Assembly (NCBI GenBank): GCA_913775525.1
Contig: CAJYLH010000025.1
Coordinates: forward strand, 1 to 47,070
Reading direction: 5' to 3'
Length of the DNA: 47,070 nucleotides
Source of the DNA: an uncultured Chryseobacterium sp.
GTDB taxonomy: Bacteria > Bacteroidota > Bacteroidia > Flavobacteriales > Weeksellaceae
The notes below the pieces were generated by a model. The model was given only the letters and a program-made list of their open reading frames with translations, made no database searches and was not told where the DNA came from. This document shows, one piece after another, positions 39,986-47,070 of the stretch. How positions within the stretch are numbered: position 1 is the first letter of the stretch; each line of letters opens with the position of its first letter. The position numbers were made by a program, and so were the translations under genes.

Positions 39986-41485
39986 TTACTGCACAGCCTG
40001 CAGCACATTGATGTTCCCGTATCCGTAATCTGAATTGGGATTTGGGTAATAGGTTGAAGACTGCCTCATCTTAGTAAGGACCTGATCCCTTGTCCAGGAA
40101 GGGTTTTTCGCCCATACCAAAGCAGCAATCCCTGCTGTAGAGGCTGTCGCAACGGAAGACCCGCCCACATAATCGGTCTGCCCGTTATAATAGCTCAGTA
40201 CCGGGATGTTGCTCCCCGAAGCCCGTTCCATCTGATAGGTAAAGTCGATTTCCGAACCAGAATGACAGATATCACATTTCTGATTGGAAGTATTCTCTTT
40301 TACGCCTGTTATCGCCTGCGTTTCAGGCATCCAGGCGGGGAAGATCACACCGGCAAAATTGGTAAAGCTGGTAGAAGTCCCGCCGGCACAGAAGATCAGT
40401 TTGCCTTTTGAATAGGCATATTTTACACCGTCTTCAATTTTACCTACAGAAAAGATGTGGCCCATAGACATGGAGATGATTTTTACCTTGGTATTATTAC
40501 CGAGTTCTGTAAAGGCAATCTTAACCCCGTTCTGTTCGTGGTAACCGTCCAGTACTACGTTGGAAGCAGCCCGGTAGGTAACTAAGCTTGCATTATATGC
40601 CACGCCTACCGGCTGCCCCTGGTTGTTCCTCGGCGCAGCGGCGGCTGAAGCCATGCTGGTCCCGTGACCGCATTTATCAGCAGATCCGTCATAACCGGTG
40701 CTCCAAGGCCAGGCAGAATCTACATAGACGCCGTTTTTGGTAATCGTTCTTCCGGATGAAAGCCCGTTATTGAAGCTGTTTCCCAGAAGCGTCTGTTCGG
40801 AAGACACGCCGCTGTCTATAATCCCGATGGTGACACCGGCTCCGGTACTGTAATTCCATGCGCCGGTAATATTATGCCGGGCAAATGACCAGGGCGCCTT
40901 TGCATTAGGGGAAACCGTGGTATAATCTGAAGCATTTAAAGCCATTGATTCAAGTCCGCAGCCGGACGATGAACTGCCTGATTTAGCTGCACCGCCGCCG
41001 AACTTCTGTTCGTTTTCAAAATACCGGTAATCTGCCGGTTCCAGGTAACGGATGCCTGCCATCCTGCGAAGGGCCATTACCGTTTCCTGTTTTTCTATGA
41101 CCACATCCATCTGGTTCAGGTAAGGATCAGAAGATAAAACAATTCTGTCGGTTTTTCCTTCGTACTGCTGAATAACCTTCAGGATTTCCTCTTCCACAGC
41201 TTTACTGTCAGCCGTGAGGCTTCTGTCGAAAGAAGACCCAAAACCGATGGATGCAATTTTGTTGCCCTGAAACACAGCACTCCAGACCAAATGGTCCGAG
41301 GATTCTTTCCAGGAAAATCTTCCTTTGGTACGGATGGTCTCGTTGATTTTTTCATTGATCTGCTTCGAGGTTAACGGATCTTTCTGTACCACCTCGATAT
41401 TGGCTGCTGAGTTTTGCAGATCGTCTCTGTTACATGCTGCAACTGCTGAACACAGCATGAATAAATAAAAAAGGTTTTTCTTCAT
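39986..41485 (-). CDS. S8 subtilisin-like serine peptidase lipoprotein
   Basis: 499 residues. Lipoprotein signal with lipobox VAAC (Cys18). An N-terminal part of about 180 residues (propeptide-like) precedes the subtilase domain: Asp224 in GIIDSGVSS, His274 in CGHGTSMAS, and Ser444 in GGSSVATAST. Where subtilases have the oxyanion Asn (AAGN) this protein reads FCAGGTSTSFTN, as in a branch of bacterial S8 peptidases I recall. CDICHSG (404-410) could bind metal or form a disulfide. Likely exported and degradative; no terminator seen. Confidence 0.9.
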   Translation of the reverse strand: MKKNLFYLFMLCSAVAACNRDDLQNSAANIEVVQKDPLTSKQINEKINETIRTKGRFSWKESSDHLVWSAVFQGNKIASIGFGSSFDRSLTADSKAVEEEILKVIQQYEGKTDRIVLSSDPYLNQMDVVIEKQETVMALRRMAGIRYLEPADYRYFENEQKFGGGAAKSGSSSSGCGLESMALNASDYTTVSPNAKAPWSFARHNITGAWNYSTGAGVTIGIIDSGVSSEQTLLGNSFNNGLSSGRTITKNGVYVDSAWPWSTGYDGSADKCGHGTSMASAAAAPRNNQGQPVGVAYNASLVTYRAASNVVLDGYHEQNGVKIAFTELGNNTKVKIISMSMGHIFSVGKIEDGVKYAYSKGKLIFCAGGTSTSFTNFAGVIFPAWMPETQAITGVKENTSNQKCDICHSGSEIDFTYQMERASGSNIPVLSYYNGQTDYVGGSSVATASTAGIAALVWAKNPSWTRDQVLTKMRQSSTYYPNPNSDYGYGNINVLQAVQ

Positions 41486-41599
41486 AATAAAATTTGGATT
41501 ATTGGTCTAATATATCATTTTACTATGAACTACAGCATGTTAAGATGAAAATTATTTTTAATTTAATAATGTACCTTCTATAATGTTTGCAGACATCTG

Positions 41600-42046
41600 C
41601 TAAAGCACCTTCTCATAACAGACACTTTTATCGACCCCTATATACTGACCATAGTTGGGAATTCTCCGGTATCCGCTTTTTTCATATACGGAAATGGCTT
41701 CATTCTGCTGTAGGGAGGTTTCCAGAATCGCTGATGTATAATTCAGCTCCTTTGCCCAGATTTCAAGCTCTCTTACGATAACAGTTGCCAGACCTCTTTT
41801 CCGGAAGTCGGGATGGGTGTACATTCTTTTAATTTCTGCCGTACTGTCATCCCATTTCTTAAAAGCACCACAGGCTGCAGGAATATTTTCTACATAGATG
41901 ACTACGCAGTTCCGGATCATATCAATTTTATTGAACTGGCTGAAAAAAGCATGGTCGTCACCGTTTCGGACAGCCAGATCAGCATCCAGAAGCCGGACCA
42001 GGTCTTTGAAGTCTGAATCGGCAGAATCTGTTCTTAGAATTTTCAT
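41600..42046 (-). CDS. GNAT-family N-acetyltransferase
   Basis: 148 residues. GNAT fold: VIYVENIPAACGAFKKWDDSTAEIKRMYTHPDFRKRGLATVIVRELEIWAKEL holds the acetyl-CoA-binding motif A (RKRGLA), followed by NEAISVYEKSGYRRIPNYGQYIG (motif B). Substrate unknown. Separated from the DUF2059 pseudogene by a hairpin terminator. Confidence 0.9.
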   Translation of the reverse strand: MKILRTDSADSDFKDLVRLLDADLAVRNGDDHAFFSQFNKIDMIRNCVVIYVENIPAACGAFKKWDDSTAEIKRMYTHPDFRKRGLATVIVRELEIWAKELNYTSAILETSLQQNEAISVYEKSGYRRIPNYGQYIGVDKSVCYEKVL

Positions 42047-42064
42047 CTTCTCTAATTTAATTTA

Positions 42065-42092
42065 AAAAGCAAAGCTCCCGTTGTAAGGAGCT
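42065..42092 (-). terminator. Hairpin after the DUF2059 pseudogene
   Basis: AGCTCC/GGAGCT stem (42073-42078 with 42087-42092); on the minus strand followed by a T-rich tract. Confidence 0.6.
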
Positions 42093-42100
42093 CTGAAATA

Positions 42101-42587
42101 TTATTTGTTTTTTTGCTGCATGGGCGGTGGCGGACCTTCTGACCTCACAGGCGGCGGTGACTGCAGGTATCCCATTTTTTCCAGATCACTGTTAATGGTT
42201 TCCGTTACCTTCATGGCCCAATCTGCTGAAGCCTTTTGAATTTCACTGATCATTTCGGGCGAATTCCTGATCACTTTTCTTCCCAGGTCCGACTTATAAA
42301 AGATCAGCAAATCATCAATCTCGTTCTCGCTGAATCTCTTTTCATAAAATATCAATGACCTGGTTAATAAGAGGGTCGATATTGACTTTTTTCTCAATAG
42401 GAGCCCAGGCGGATTCAGGAACATGGCCATACTTTTTCTTGTAGTTCGAAATCACCTGTTTTTCCACTTCTTTGGAAAGCGGAAACGTCCCGTTTAAGGC
42501 AATGAGCTCTTTCACCTGATCATGTTTGGTCTGCGAATAGATCAATGTACCTAAAGAAAGCATGACAAGCAGAATAATCTTTTTCAT
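42101..42587 (-). pseudogene. DUF2059-type exported protein, frameshifted
   Basis: Two overlapping minus-strand frames belong to one gene. The first (from ATG 42587) has a signal peptide (KKIILLVMLSLGTLIYSQ), then EVEKQVISNYKKKYGHVPESAWAPIEKK, and stops shortly after DPLINQVIDI. The second resumes in another frame with YEKRFSENEIDDLLIFYKSDLGRKVIRNSPEM, the DUF2059 core. Removing one base from the T4 run (minus strand; 42346-42349) restores DI-YEKRFSE. Intact length would be about 160 residues with a proline-rich end. Pseudogene, sequencing error or frameshifting cannot be told apart. Confidence 0.8.
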
Positions 42588-42601
42588 CTTTATCATACAG
42601 A

Positions 42602-44095
42602 TTAATTAACGATGAATTTCTTTTCATTAATTAATTCCGCGATCGCCAGCATGTCTTCACCAATTAACCGGTCGTCTTCAAGTTTGGCCACTTTTGAACG
42701 CAGGATGGTAAAGTTCTCTTCAATAATTTTTGAACATTTGGCAGGCCTCCTGAATTCAAGCCCCTGAGCGGCAAACATCAGCTCAACCGCTAGAATATTG
42801 ACGAGGTTACCCAGAACCTGGTTGAATTTCCTACCGGAAATGCTGCCCATGGAAACGTGGTCCTCCTGTCCTAAACTTGTCGGAATCGAGTCTGCCGAAG
42901 CGGGGAAGCATAACGTTTTGTTTTCCGTTACCAAAGCTGCAGATGTATACTGAGGAATCATGAATCCGGAATTCAGTCCTGAGCTTTCCGTTAATAATCT
43001 TGGTAAACCGTATTTGCCTTCCAGCAACAGATAACTTCTCCGGTCTGAAATATTTCCCAATTCCGCTGCGGCAAGGGTAGCATAGTCCAGCGGCAGGGCC
43101 ATCAGCTGCCCGTGGAAATTCCCTCCGGAAATAGATTCTTCTGCACTTAAAACAATCGGATTATCCGTTACCGAATTCAGCTCGGTTTCTGCCATCATTT
43201 TCAGGTGCTCAAAAGCATTCCGGCTTGCTCCGTGTACCTGCGGCACACATCTCATGGAATAGGGATCCTGCACCCTGTCGCAATATTCATGGGACTTCAG
43301 GTTATCGGAATTTTTCAGGAATTTCAGCATCCTTGCAGCCACTTTCCTGCTGCCGTCAAAGGGGCGTATTTCATGAAGTTCTTTTTTGAACGGACTGGCA
43401 GAGCCACGGTACGCCTCAAGGCTCATAGCAGCCGTCATATCGGCAAGGTCCAGCAGGTATTCAAACTTTTCCAGCCCTTTGATGGCATGGGCCAGGATAA
43501 ACTGTGTCCCGTTGATCAATCCCAGTCCTTCTTTAGGACCTAAAGTCAAAGGCGCAAGATCATGCTGTTCAAGAATTTCAGCCGTTTCAAAAATCTCCTG
43601 GCCTACCCAGACTTTCCCGAGGCCCAGAAGCGGCAACACCAGATGAGCCAGCGGAGCCAGGTCACCGGAAGCCCCTACAGACCCCTGTTCCGGAACTACG
43701 GGAATAATATCTTTTTCCAGCATCAGGATCAGCCTTTCAATCACTTCCAGGGAAACGCCTGAAAAGCCTTTTGACAGGGCATGAACTTTAGCAATCATCA
43801 TGATCTTTGAAAATTCTTTGTCAATCGGCTTTCCTACGCCCACGGCATGGGAAATGATCAGGTTATACTGTAACAGTGCAGTCTCATCAGCTGAAATCTT
43901 GGTATCGCAAAGCGGTCCGAATCCGGTATTGATCCCGTATACACAGCGGTCTGACTCAACAATCTGCCGGACATTTTTCTGGGATTTTAAAATCTGTTCT
44001 TTTGCTGTCTTATTCAGCTTCGCTTTATTGGGCATTTTGCAGATCTCCAGCACATCGTGGAAACTTAAAACATCTACACCGTATATCATTCTCAA
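42602..44095 (-). CDS. hutH: Histidine ammonia-lyase
   Basis: 497 residues. Converts L-histidine to urocanate and ammonia. The MIO cofactor triad Ala-Ser-Gly is at 142-144 in GSVGASGDLAPLAH; catalytic Tyr53 in VYGINTGFGPL; SDNPIV-type VTDNPIVL, SGGNFHGQLMALPLDY, and PTSLGQEDHVSMGS are all conserved. Length is usual. No other hut genes are adjacent. It is followed after 14 bases by the DUF2059 pseudogene in the same direction. Confidence 0.95.
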   Translation of the reverse strand: MRMIYGVDVLSFHDVLEICKMPNKAKLNKTAKEQILKSQKNVRQIVESDRCVYGINTGFGPLCDTKISADETALLQYNLIISHAVGVGKPIDKEFSKIMMIAKVHALSKGFSGVSLEVIERLILMLEKDIIPVVPEQGSVGASGDLAPLAHLVLPLLGLGKVWVGQEIFETAEILEQHDLAPLTLGPKEGLGLINGTQFILAHAIKGLEKFEYLLDLADMTAAMSLEAYRGSASPFKKELHEIRPFDGSRKVAARMLKFLKNSDNLKSHEYCDRVQDPYSMRCVPQVHGASRNAFEHLKMMAETELNSVTDNPIVLSAEESISGGNFHGQLMALPLDYATLAAAELGNISDRRSYLLLEGKYGLPRLLTESSGLNSGFMIPQYTSAALVTENKTLCFPASADSIPTSLGQEDHVSMGSISGRKFNQVLGNLVNILAVELMFAAQGLEFRRPAKCSKIIEENFTILRSKVAKLEDDRLIGEDMLAIAELINEKKFIVN

Positions 44096-44223
44096 AATTT
44101 TGTCTTAAAATTACACATTTAGGGCTAACTGGGAAAACGAATTTCAGATACCCTACATTTTTTGATCATAAGAAGAATAATTTGTTATTTTTACCGCAGA
44201 TTTTCAGATCAAATTAATACACT

Positions 44224-44985
44224 ATGAAACTTAAGACATTTATCCTGGCCCTGTTGCTGGCCACAACATCTGCTTTCGCACAGAAAGTAAAATACCAGAA
44301 AGAGGACATCAAGAAAATGGAGCAGTACCTTTTCAATGAAGGATTCAATATTCCATCGCCTAAAAAAACATCAACGGTAATCCTGAAGGATGGAAGTATC
44401 CATAAAGGATTCTGTAATAAGATCGATACTAAGAAGGGACAGATCTTTGAGGTATCCCTCAAGGACAGCATTACGAAAAAGCCTGAACTGTACAGCGCCG
44501 ACCAGATCGCTGAAATGTACGTGTATCCGGGCAATGCTGAGAAAATTGCAAAGGTGGCCCGTTATATGGGCAACATCCGCAACTACGGCACCAAAAAATT
44601 ATCCAAAAGAACCAACAATGACAGGATCTATTTTGTCAACCAGACGGTATCCCTGAAAAACAAAAAGGATGATCAGGAATTCCTGATGCAGGTAATCAAT
44701 CCGGAATTTGATGATATCATTTCAGTGTACCATGATCCCAGAGCAAAAGAGACCGGTGGTATCTCAGTAGGCGGCAGCCCTCAGCTTGGCGGAGGCGTCA
44801 TCAAATCCTATTATGTAAAAAAAGGCAATAAGGTAATGTGGTTGCATAAGGATGATTTTGAAGATGAATATGATTTCCTGTTCGGAGACAATCCGGAGTT
44901 TATGAAAAAGTACCCTAAGAATTCTGTAGAATGGGATTATTTCAGTTTCTTGGTTCAGGAATATACGGAAATGAGCCACGGATAA
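44224..44985 (+). CDS. Exported protein of unknown function
   Basis: 253 residues. Signal peptide MKLKTFILALLLATTSAFAQ (cleavage near AFA-Q). The body mixes beta strands and charged segments: VILKDGSIHKGFCNKIDTKKGQIFEVSLKD, and GGISVGGSPQLGGGVIKSYYVKKGNKVMWLHKDDF. No known domain is recognised; similar short exported proteins are common in Chryseobacterium. Single gene with its own terminator. Confidence 0.75.
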   Translation: MKLKTFILALLLATTSAFAQKVKYQKEDIKKMEQYLFNEGFNIPSPKKTSTVILKDGSIHKGFCNKIDTKKGQIFEVSLKDSITKKPELYSADQIAEMYVYPGNAEKIAKVARYMGNIRNYGTKKLSKRTNNDRIYFVNQTVSLKNKKDDQEFLMQVINPEFDDIISVYHDPRAKETGGISVGGSPQLGGGVIKSYYVKKGNKVMWLHKDDFEDEYDFLFGDNPEFMKKYPKNSVEWDYFSFLVQEYTEMSHG

Positions 44986-45012
44986 GGTATAATTTTAACA
45001 TAATATTGTGCG

Positions 45013-45038
45013 GCCATAGAATTTCTATGGCTTTTTTC
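45013..45038 (+). terminator. Terminator of the exported unknown gene
   Basis: Stem GCCATAGAA/TTCTATGGC (45013-45021 with 45023-45031), followed by a T run. Confidence 0.85.
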
Positions 45039-45054
45039 TTGCTTTTAAATTACG

Positions 45055-45062
45055 TAATTTTG
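45055..45062 (+). promoter_or_regulatory. Predicted -7 promoter box of uvrC
   Basis: TAATTTTG, only 4 bases before the uvrC ATG at 45067. Transcription would begin near the start codon, giving a leaderless mRNA. Confidence 0.4.
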
Positions 45063-45066
45063 TTAT

Positions 45067-46860
45067 ATGAATCCTTTCTTAGAATTACAGCTGAAAACTT
45101 TACCTTCCGAACCCGGCGTTTATCGTTATTACGATAAGAATGACCAGCTTTTATATGTGGGGAAAGCGAAGAATCTTAAAAAAAGGGTTCTGTCTTATTT
45201 CAATAAAAACCTTCCCGGATACAGGACCAGAATTATGGTCAGCAAAATCCAGCGTCTGGAAACCACAATTGTGAACAGCGAGTACGATGCGCTTTTACTG
45301 GAGAACAACCTTATCAAGGAGCATCAGCCTTTCTACAATGTCATGCTGAAGGATGACAAAACCTATCCCTGGATCTGTATTAAAAATGAGAATTTTCCCA
45401 GAATTTTCCTGACCAGGACCAAGATCCGTGACGGGTCGGAATATTATGGGCCGTATGCCAAAGTGCGCCCCGCAAGAATTTTATTGGATACGATTAAGCA
45501 CATCTATAAACTCAGGACCTGCAACCTGAACCTGGCGCCGTCTAAAATAGAAGAAGGCAAATACAAAGTATGCCTGGAATATCATATCAAGAATTGCAGC
45601 GGGCCCTGTGAAGCCCTGGAAAGCAAGGAGGAATACGATGAAAAAATCGATGCGATCCGCGGGATGATCAAAGGGGATTTCCGGAAAGCAAAAGAATATC
45701 TGACAGACAGAATGATTAAATACGCCTCTAACCTGCAGTTTGAAGATGCACAGATCATTAAGGAAAGACTGGATGTCCTGGAAGACTATCAGGCTAAGAA
45801 CACGGTTGTGAATCCGAACATCGATGATGTGGACGTTTTCGGAATGACGAGTGATGAAACGGCAGCCTATGTGAATTTCTTCAAGATCAGGAACGGGAAT
45901 ATCATCCAGAGTTTTACAACGGAAATCAAGAAGATCCTGGAGGAGACTGACGAAGAGATTATGGAAGAAGCCCTGATTGAGATCCGCCAGAAGTTTGATT
46001 CCCATTCCAAAGAAGTGTTGCTCCCATTCCATTTACCGATCGAAATCCCGAATGTGAAGCTGATTGTACCGAAAGTAGGGGACAAAAAACGTATCGTGGA
46101 GCTTTCGGAAAAAAATGCGAAAGAATACCGTGTAGAAAAATTGAAACAGGTACAGATCATCGATCCTGAAAGGCATACCAACAGGATTATGGCAGAAATG
46201 CAGAAGCTGTTGAGAATGCCTGTAGAACCCAGGCATATTGAGGGATTCGATAATTCCAACATCCAGGGAACCAATCCCGTTTCAGCCTGTGTGGTTTTTA
46301 AGAACGGTAAGCCAAGCAAGGCAGACTACAGGATCTTCCATCCCAGGACTGTGGAAGGACCCAATGACTTTGCCACTATGGAAGAAGTGATTTACCGGCG
46401 TTACAGAAGGATGCTGGATGATGGTGACACCCTGCCGCAGCTGATCCTAATTGACGGTGGAAAAGGCCAGCTTTCTTCAGCCGTTAAAAGTTTGCGCCTG
46501 TTAGGGTTATATGGGAAAATTACTATTGTAGGGATCGCCAAAAGGCTGGAAGAAATTTTCTTCCCTGAGGATCCTATCCCGTTGTATTTAGATAAAAAAT
46601 CGGAGACACTGAAGATTCTTCAGCAGGTGCGGGACGAAGCCCACCGTTTTGGGGTTCGGCACCACAGGACGCGGAGAAAGAATTCAACCATAAAATCTGA
46701 ACTGGAAGAAATTCCGGGCGTGGGCAGTAAGACCATAGAGTTGCTCCTTTCCAAGCTGAAATCTGTCAAGAGGATCAAGGAATCCAACCTGGAAACCCTG
46801 GAGGAAATTTTAGGAAAAAGCAAAGCTAAAGTCGTCTGGGAGTTCTTCAACAATAATTAA
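45067..46860 (+). CDS. uvrC: UvrABC excinuclease subunit C
   Basis: 597 residues. Makes the dual incisions in nucleotide excision repair. GIY-YIG nuclease at the N-terminus (PGVYRYYDKNDQLLYVGKAKNLKKR, residues 16-40), Cys-rich YKVCLEYHIKNCSGPCE, UVR helix-turn-helix (YLTDRMIKYASNLQFEDAQIIKERLDVLE), RNase H-like domain with IEGFDNSNIQGTNPVSACVVF and LILIDGGKGQLSSA, and helix-hairpin-helix pair at the end (EEIPGVGSKTIELLLSKLKSVKRIKES). All catalytic blocks are present. Single gene. Confidence 0.97.
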   Translation: MNPFLELQLKTLPSEPGVYRYYDKNDQLLYVGKAKNLKKRVLSYFNKNLPGYRTRIMVSKIQRLETTIVNSEYDALLLENNLIKEHQPFYNVMLKDDKTYPWICIKNENFPRIFLTRTKIRDGSEYYGPYAKVRPARILLDTIKHIYKLRTCNLNLAPSKIEEGKYKVCLEYHIKNCSGPCEALESKEEYDEKIDAIRGMIKGDFRKAKEYLTDRMIKYASNLQFEDAQIIKERLDVLEDYQAKNTVVNPNIDDVDVFGMTSDETAAYVNFFKIRNGNIIQSFTTEIKKILEETDEEIMEEALIEIRQKFDSHSKEVLLPFHLPIEIPNVKLIVPKVGDKKRIVELSEKNAKEYRVEKLKQVQIIDPERHTNRIMAEMQKLLRMPVEPRHIEGFDNSNIQGTNPVSACVVFKNGKPSKADYRIFHPRTVEGPNDFATMEEVIYRRYRRMLDDGDTLPQLILIDGGKGQLSSAVKSLRLLGLYGKITIVGIAKRLEEIFFPEDPIPLYLDKKSETLKILQQVRDEAHRFGVRHHRTRRKNSTIKSELEEIPGVGSKTIELLLSKLKSVKRIKESNLETLEEILGKSKAKVVWEFFNNN

Positions 46861-46889
46861 AATAAAAGCCGGAAAATTTCCTAGTCATG

Positions 46890-46918
46890 GTCGGAAGAAA
46901 AATTCTTCCGACTTTTTT
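46890..46918 (+). terminator. Terminator of uvrC
   Basis: Stem GTCGGAAGAA/TTCTTCCGAC (46890-46899 with 46903-46912), 3-base loop, six T. Confidence 0.9.
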
Positions 46919-46954
46919 ATATTGTAGTATTGAAAAAAAAGCAGATATAATACA

Positions 46955-47018
46955 TTGATTATCAGTTTATTATTTGTTTTTATTATAGGATTTTTGTATA
47001 TTTATAGCTGATAATCAA
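46955..47018. repeat. 11-bp inverted repeat flanking a promoter region
   Basis: TTGATTATCAG at 46955-46965 and its exact complement CTGATAATCAA at 47008-47018, separated by 42 AT-rich bases. It lies just upstream of the last partial gene. Confidence 0.6.
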
Positions 47019-47024
47019 TTATTT

Positions 47025-47070
47025 ATGTCAGTTTTTAAAGATCACAAAATATCTCTTAAAGATGTTTTAA
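47025..47070 (+). CDS. 5' end of a gene cut by the window, possibly a transposase
   Basis: ATG at 47025 opens a frame of 15 codons to the edge: MSVFKDHKISLKDVL. Too short for a domain. From memory this resembles the N-terminus of IS4-type transposases of Bacteroidota, and an inverted repeat precedes it, but the evidence is weak. Function is otherwise unknown. Confidence 0.35.
   Translation, partial: MSVFKDHKISLKDVL

Overview
The window looks like a chromosomal segment of a Bacteroidota bacterium of the Flavobacteriia, most likely Chryseobacterium or a close relative in the Weeksellaceae. Evidence: a type IX secretion (T9SS) cargo protein with the C-terminal YPNP sorting motif, a PorP/SprF-family protein, DUF5606 and DUF3822 proteins, lipoproteins with short lipoboxes, almost no Shine-Dalgarno sequences, and the Bacteroidota -7 promoter box TAnnTTTG upstream of about twenty genes. 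No rRNA, tRNA, CRISPR array, prophage or complete insertion sequence was seen. Most of the window is housekeeping core genome; the unusual material is in the intergenic DNA.

Layout. 1-6.3 kb, minus strand: the 3'-truncated T9SS cargo gene, a tight mazG-FUSC-lipoprotein operon, DUF5606, and def/ruvX with a 4-bp overlap. 6.4-12.9 kb: a SixA-type phosphatase, a serine hydrolase, then phosphodiesterase-Smr-DUF3822-rsmD on the plus strand, a divergent HxlR regulator/nitroreductase pair, and murI. 13-19 kb, minus strand: MuiA-like DUF4139 protein, hemW, porP-like, rluD-like and a PASTA protein. 19.1-24.9 kb: ddl, coaD, a broken four-helix-bundle gene inside repeats, a TRIC channel, a TPR-like membrane protein, folA, and a lemA-TPM-TPM operon. 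25.2-33.3 kb: a KefF-like/Kef antiporter pair, GIN lipoprotein, SPW protein, M3 peptidase, a superinfection-immunity/SHOCT protein, YchJ-like, SlyD-like and VF530 proteins. 33.4-34.2 kb: about 750 bp of tandem palindromic repeats. 34.2-44.1 kb: LLM flavin oxidoreductase, DPP-IV-type peptidase, YceI, DODA-type dioxygenase, a cystatin-like protein, an S8 peptidase lipoprotein, GNAT, a frameshifted DUF2059 gene and hutH. 44.2-47.07 kb: an unrecognised exported protein, uvrC and the start of one more gene.

How the genes work together: murI, ddl, the PASTA protein and perhaps the serine hydrolase relate to peptidoglycan; ruvX, uvrC and perhaps Smr to nucleic-acid repair; def, rsmD and rluD to translation; coaD, folA and hemW to cofactors; mazG to nucleotide sanitation. 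The T9SS cargo and PorP-like protein indicate type IX secretion. Several exported peptidases and lipoproteins fit a proteolytic lifestyle.

The most notable observations are: (1) a tandem array of five roughly 165-bp imperfect palindromes; (2) interlocked divergent promoters between an HxlR regulator and a nitroreductase, each -33 element touching the other promoter's -7 box; (3) a five-copy heptamer repeat that forms nearly the whole predicted 5' leader of the LLM oxidoreductase; (4) a bacterial stefin/cystatin-like protein; (5) a four-helix-bundle gene killed by one in-frame TGA and flanked by inverted ATGAGTAAT repeats; and (6) the same kinds of intergenic repeat apparently inserted in frame in the T9SS cargo gene. 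I did not find a clear multi-gene system that is new; the repeat array is the best candidate for undescribed biology. All functional calls rest on motif recognition by eye, with no database search.
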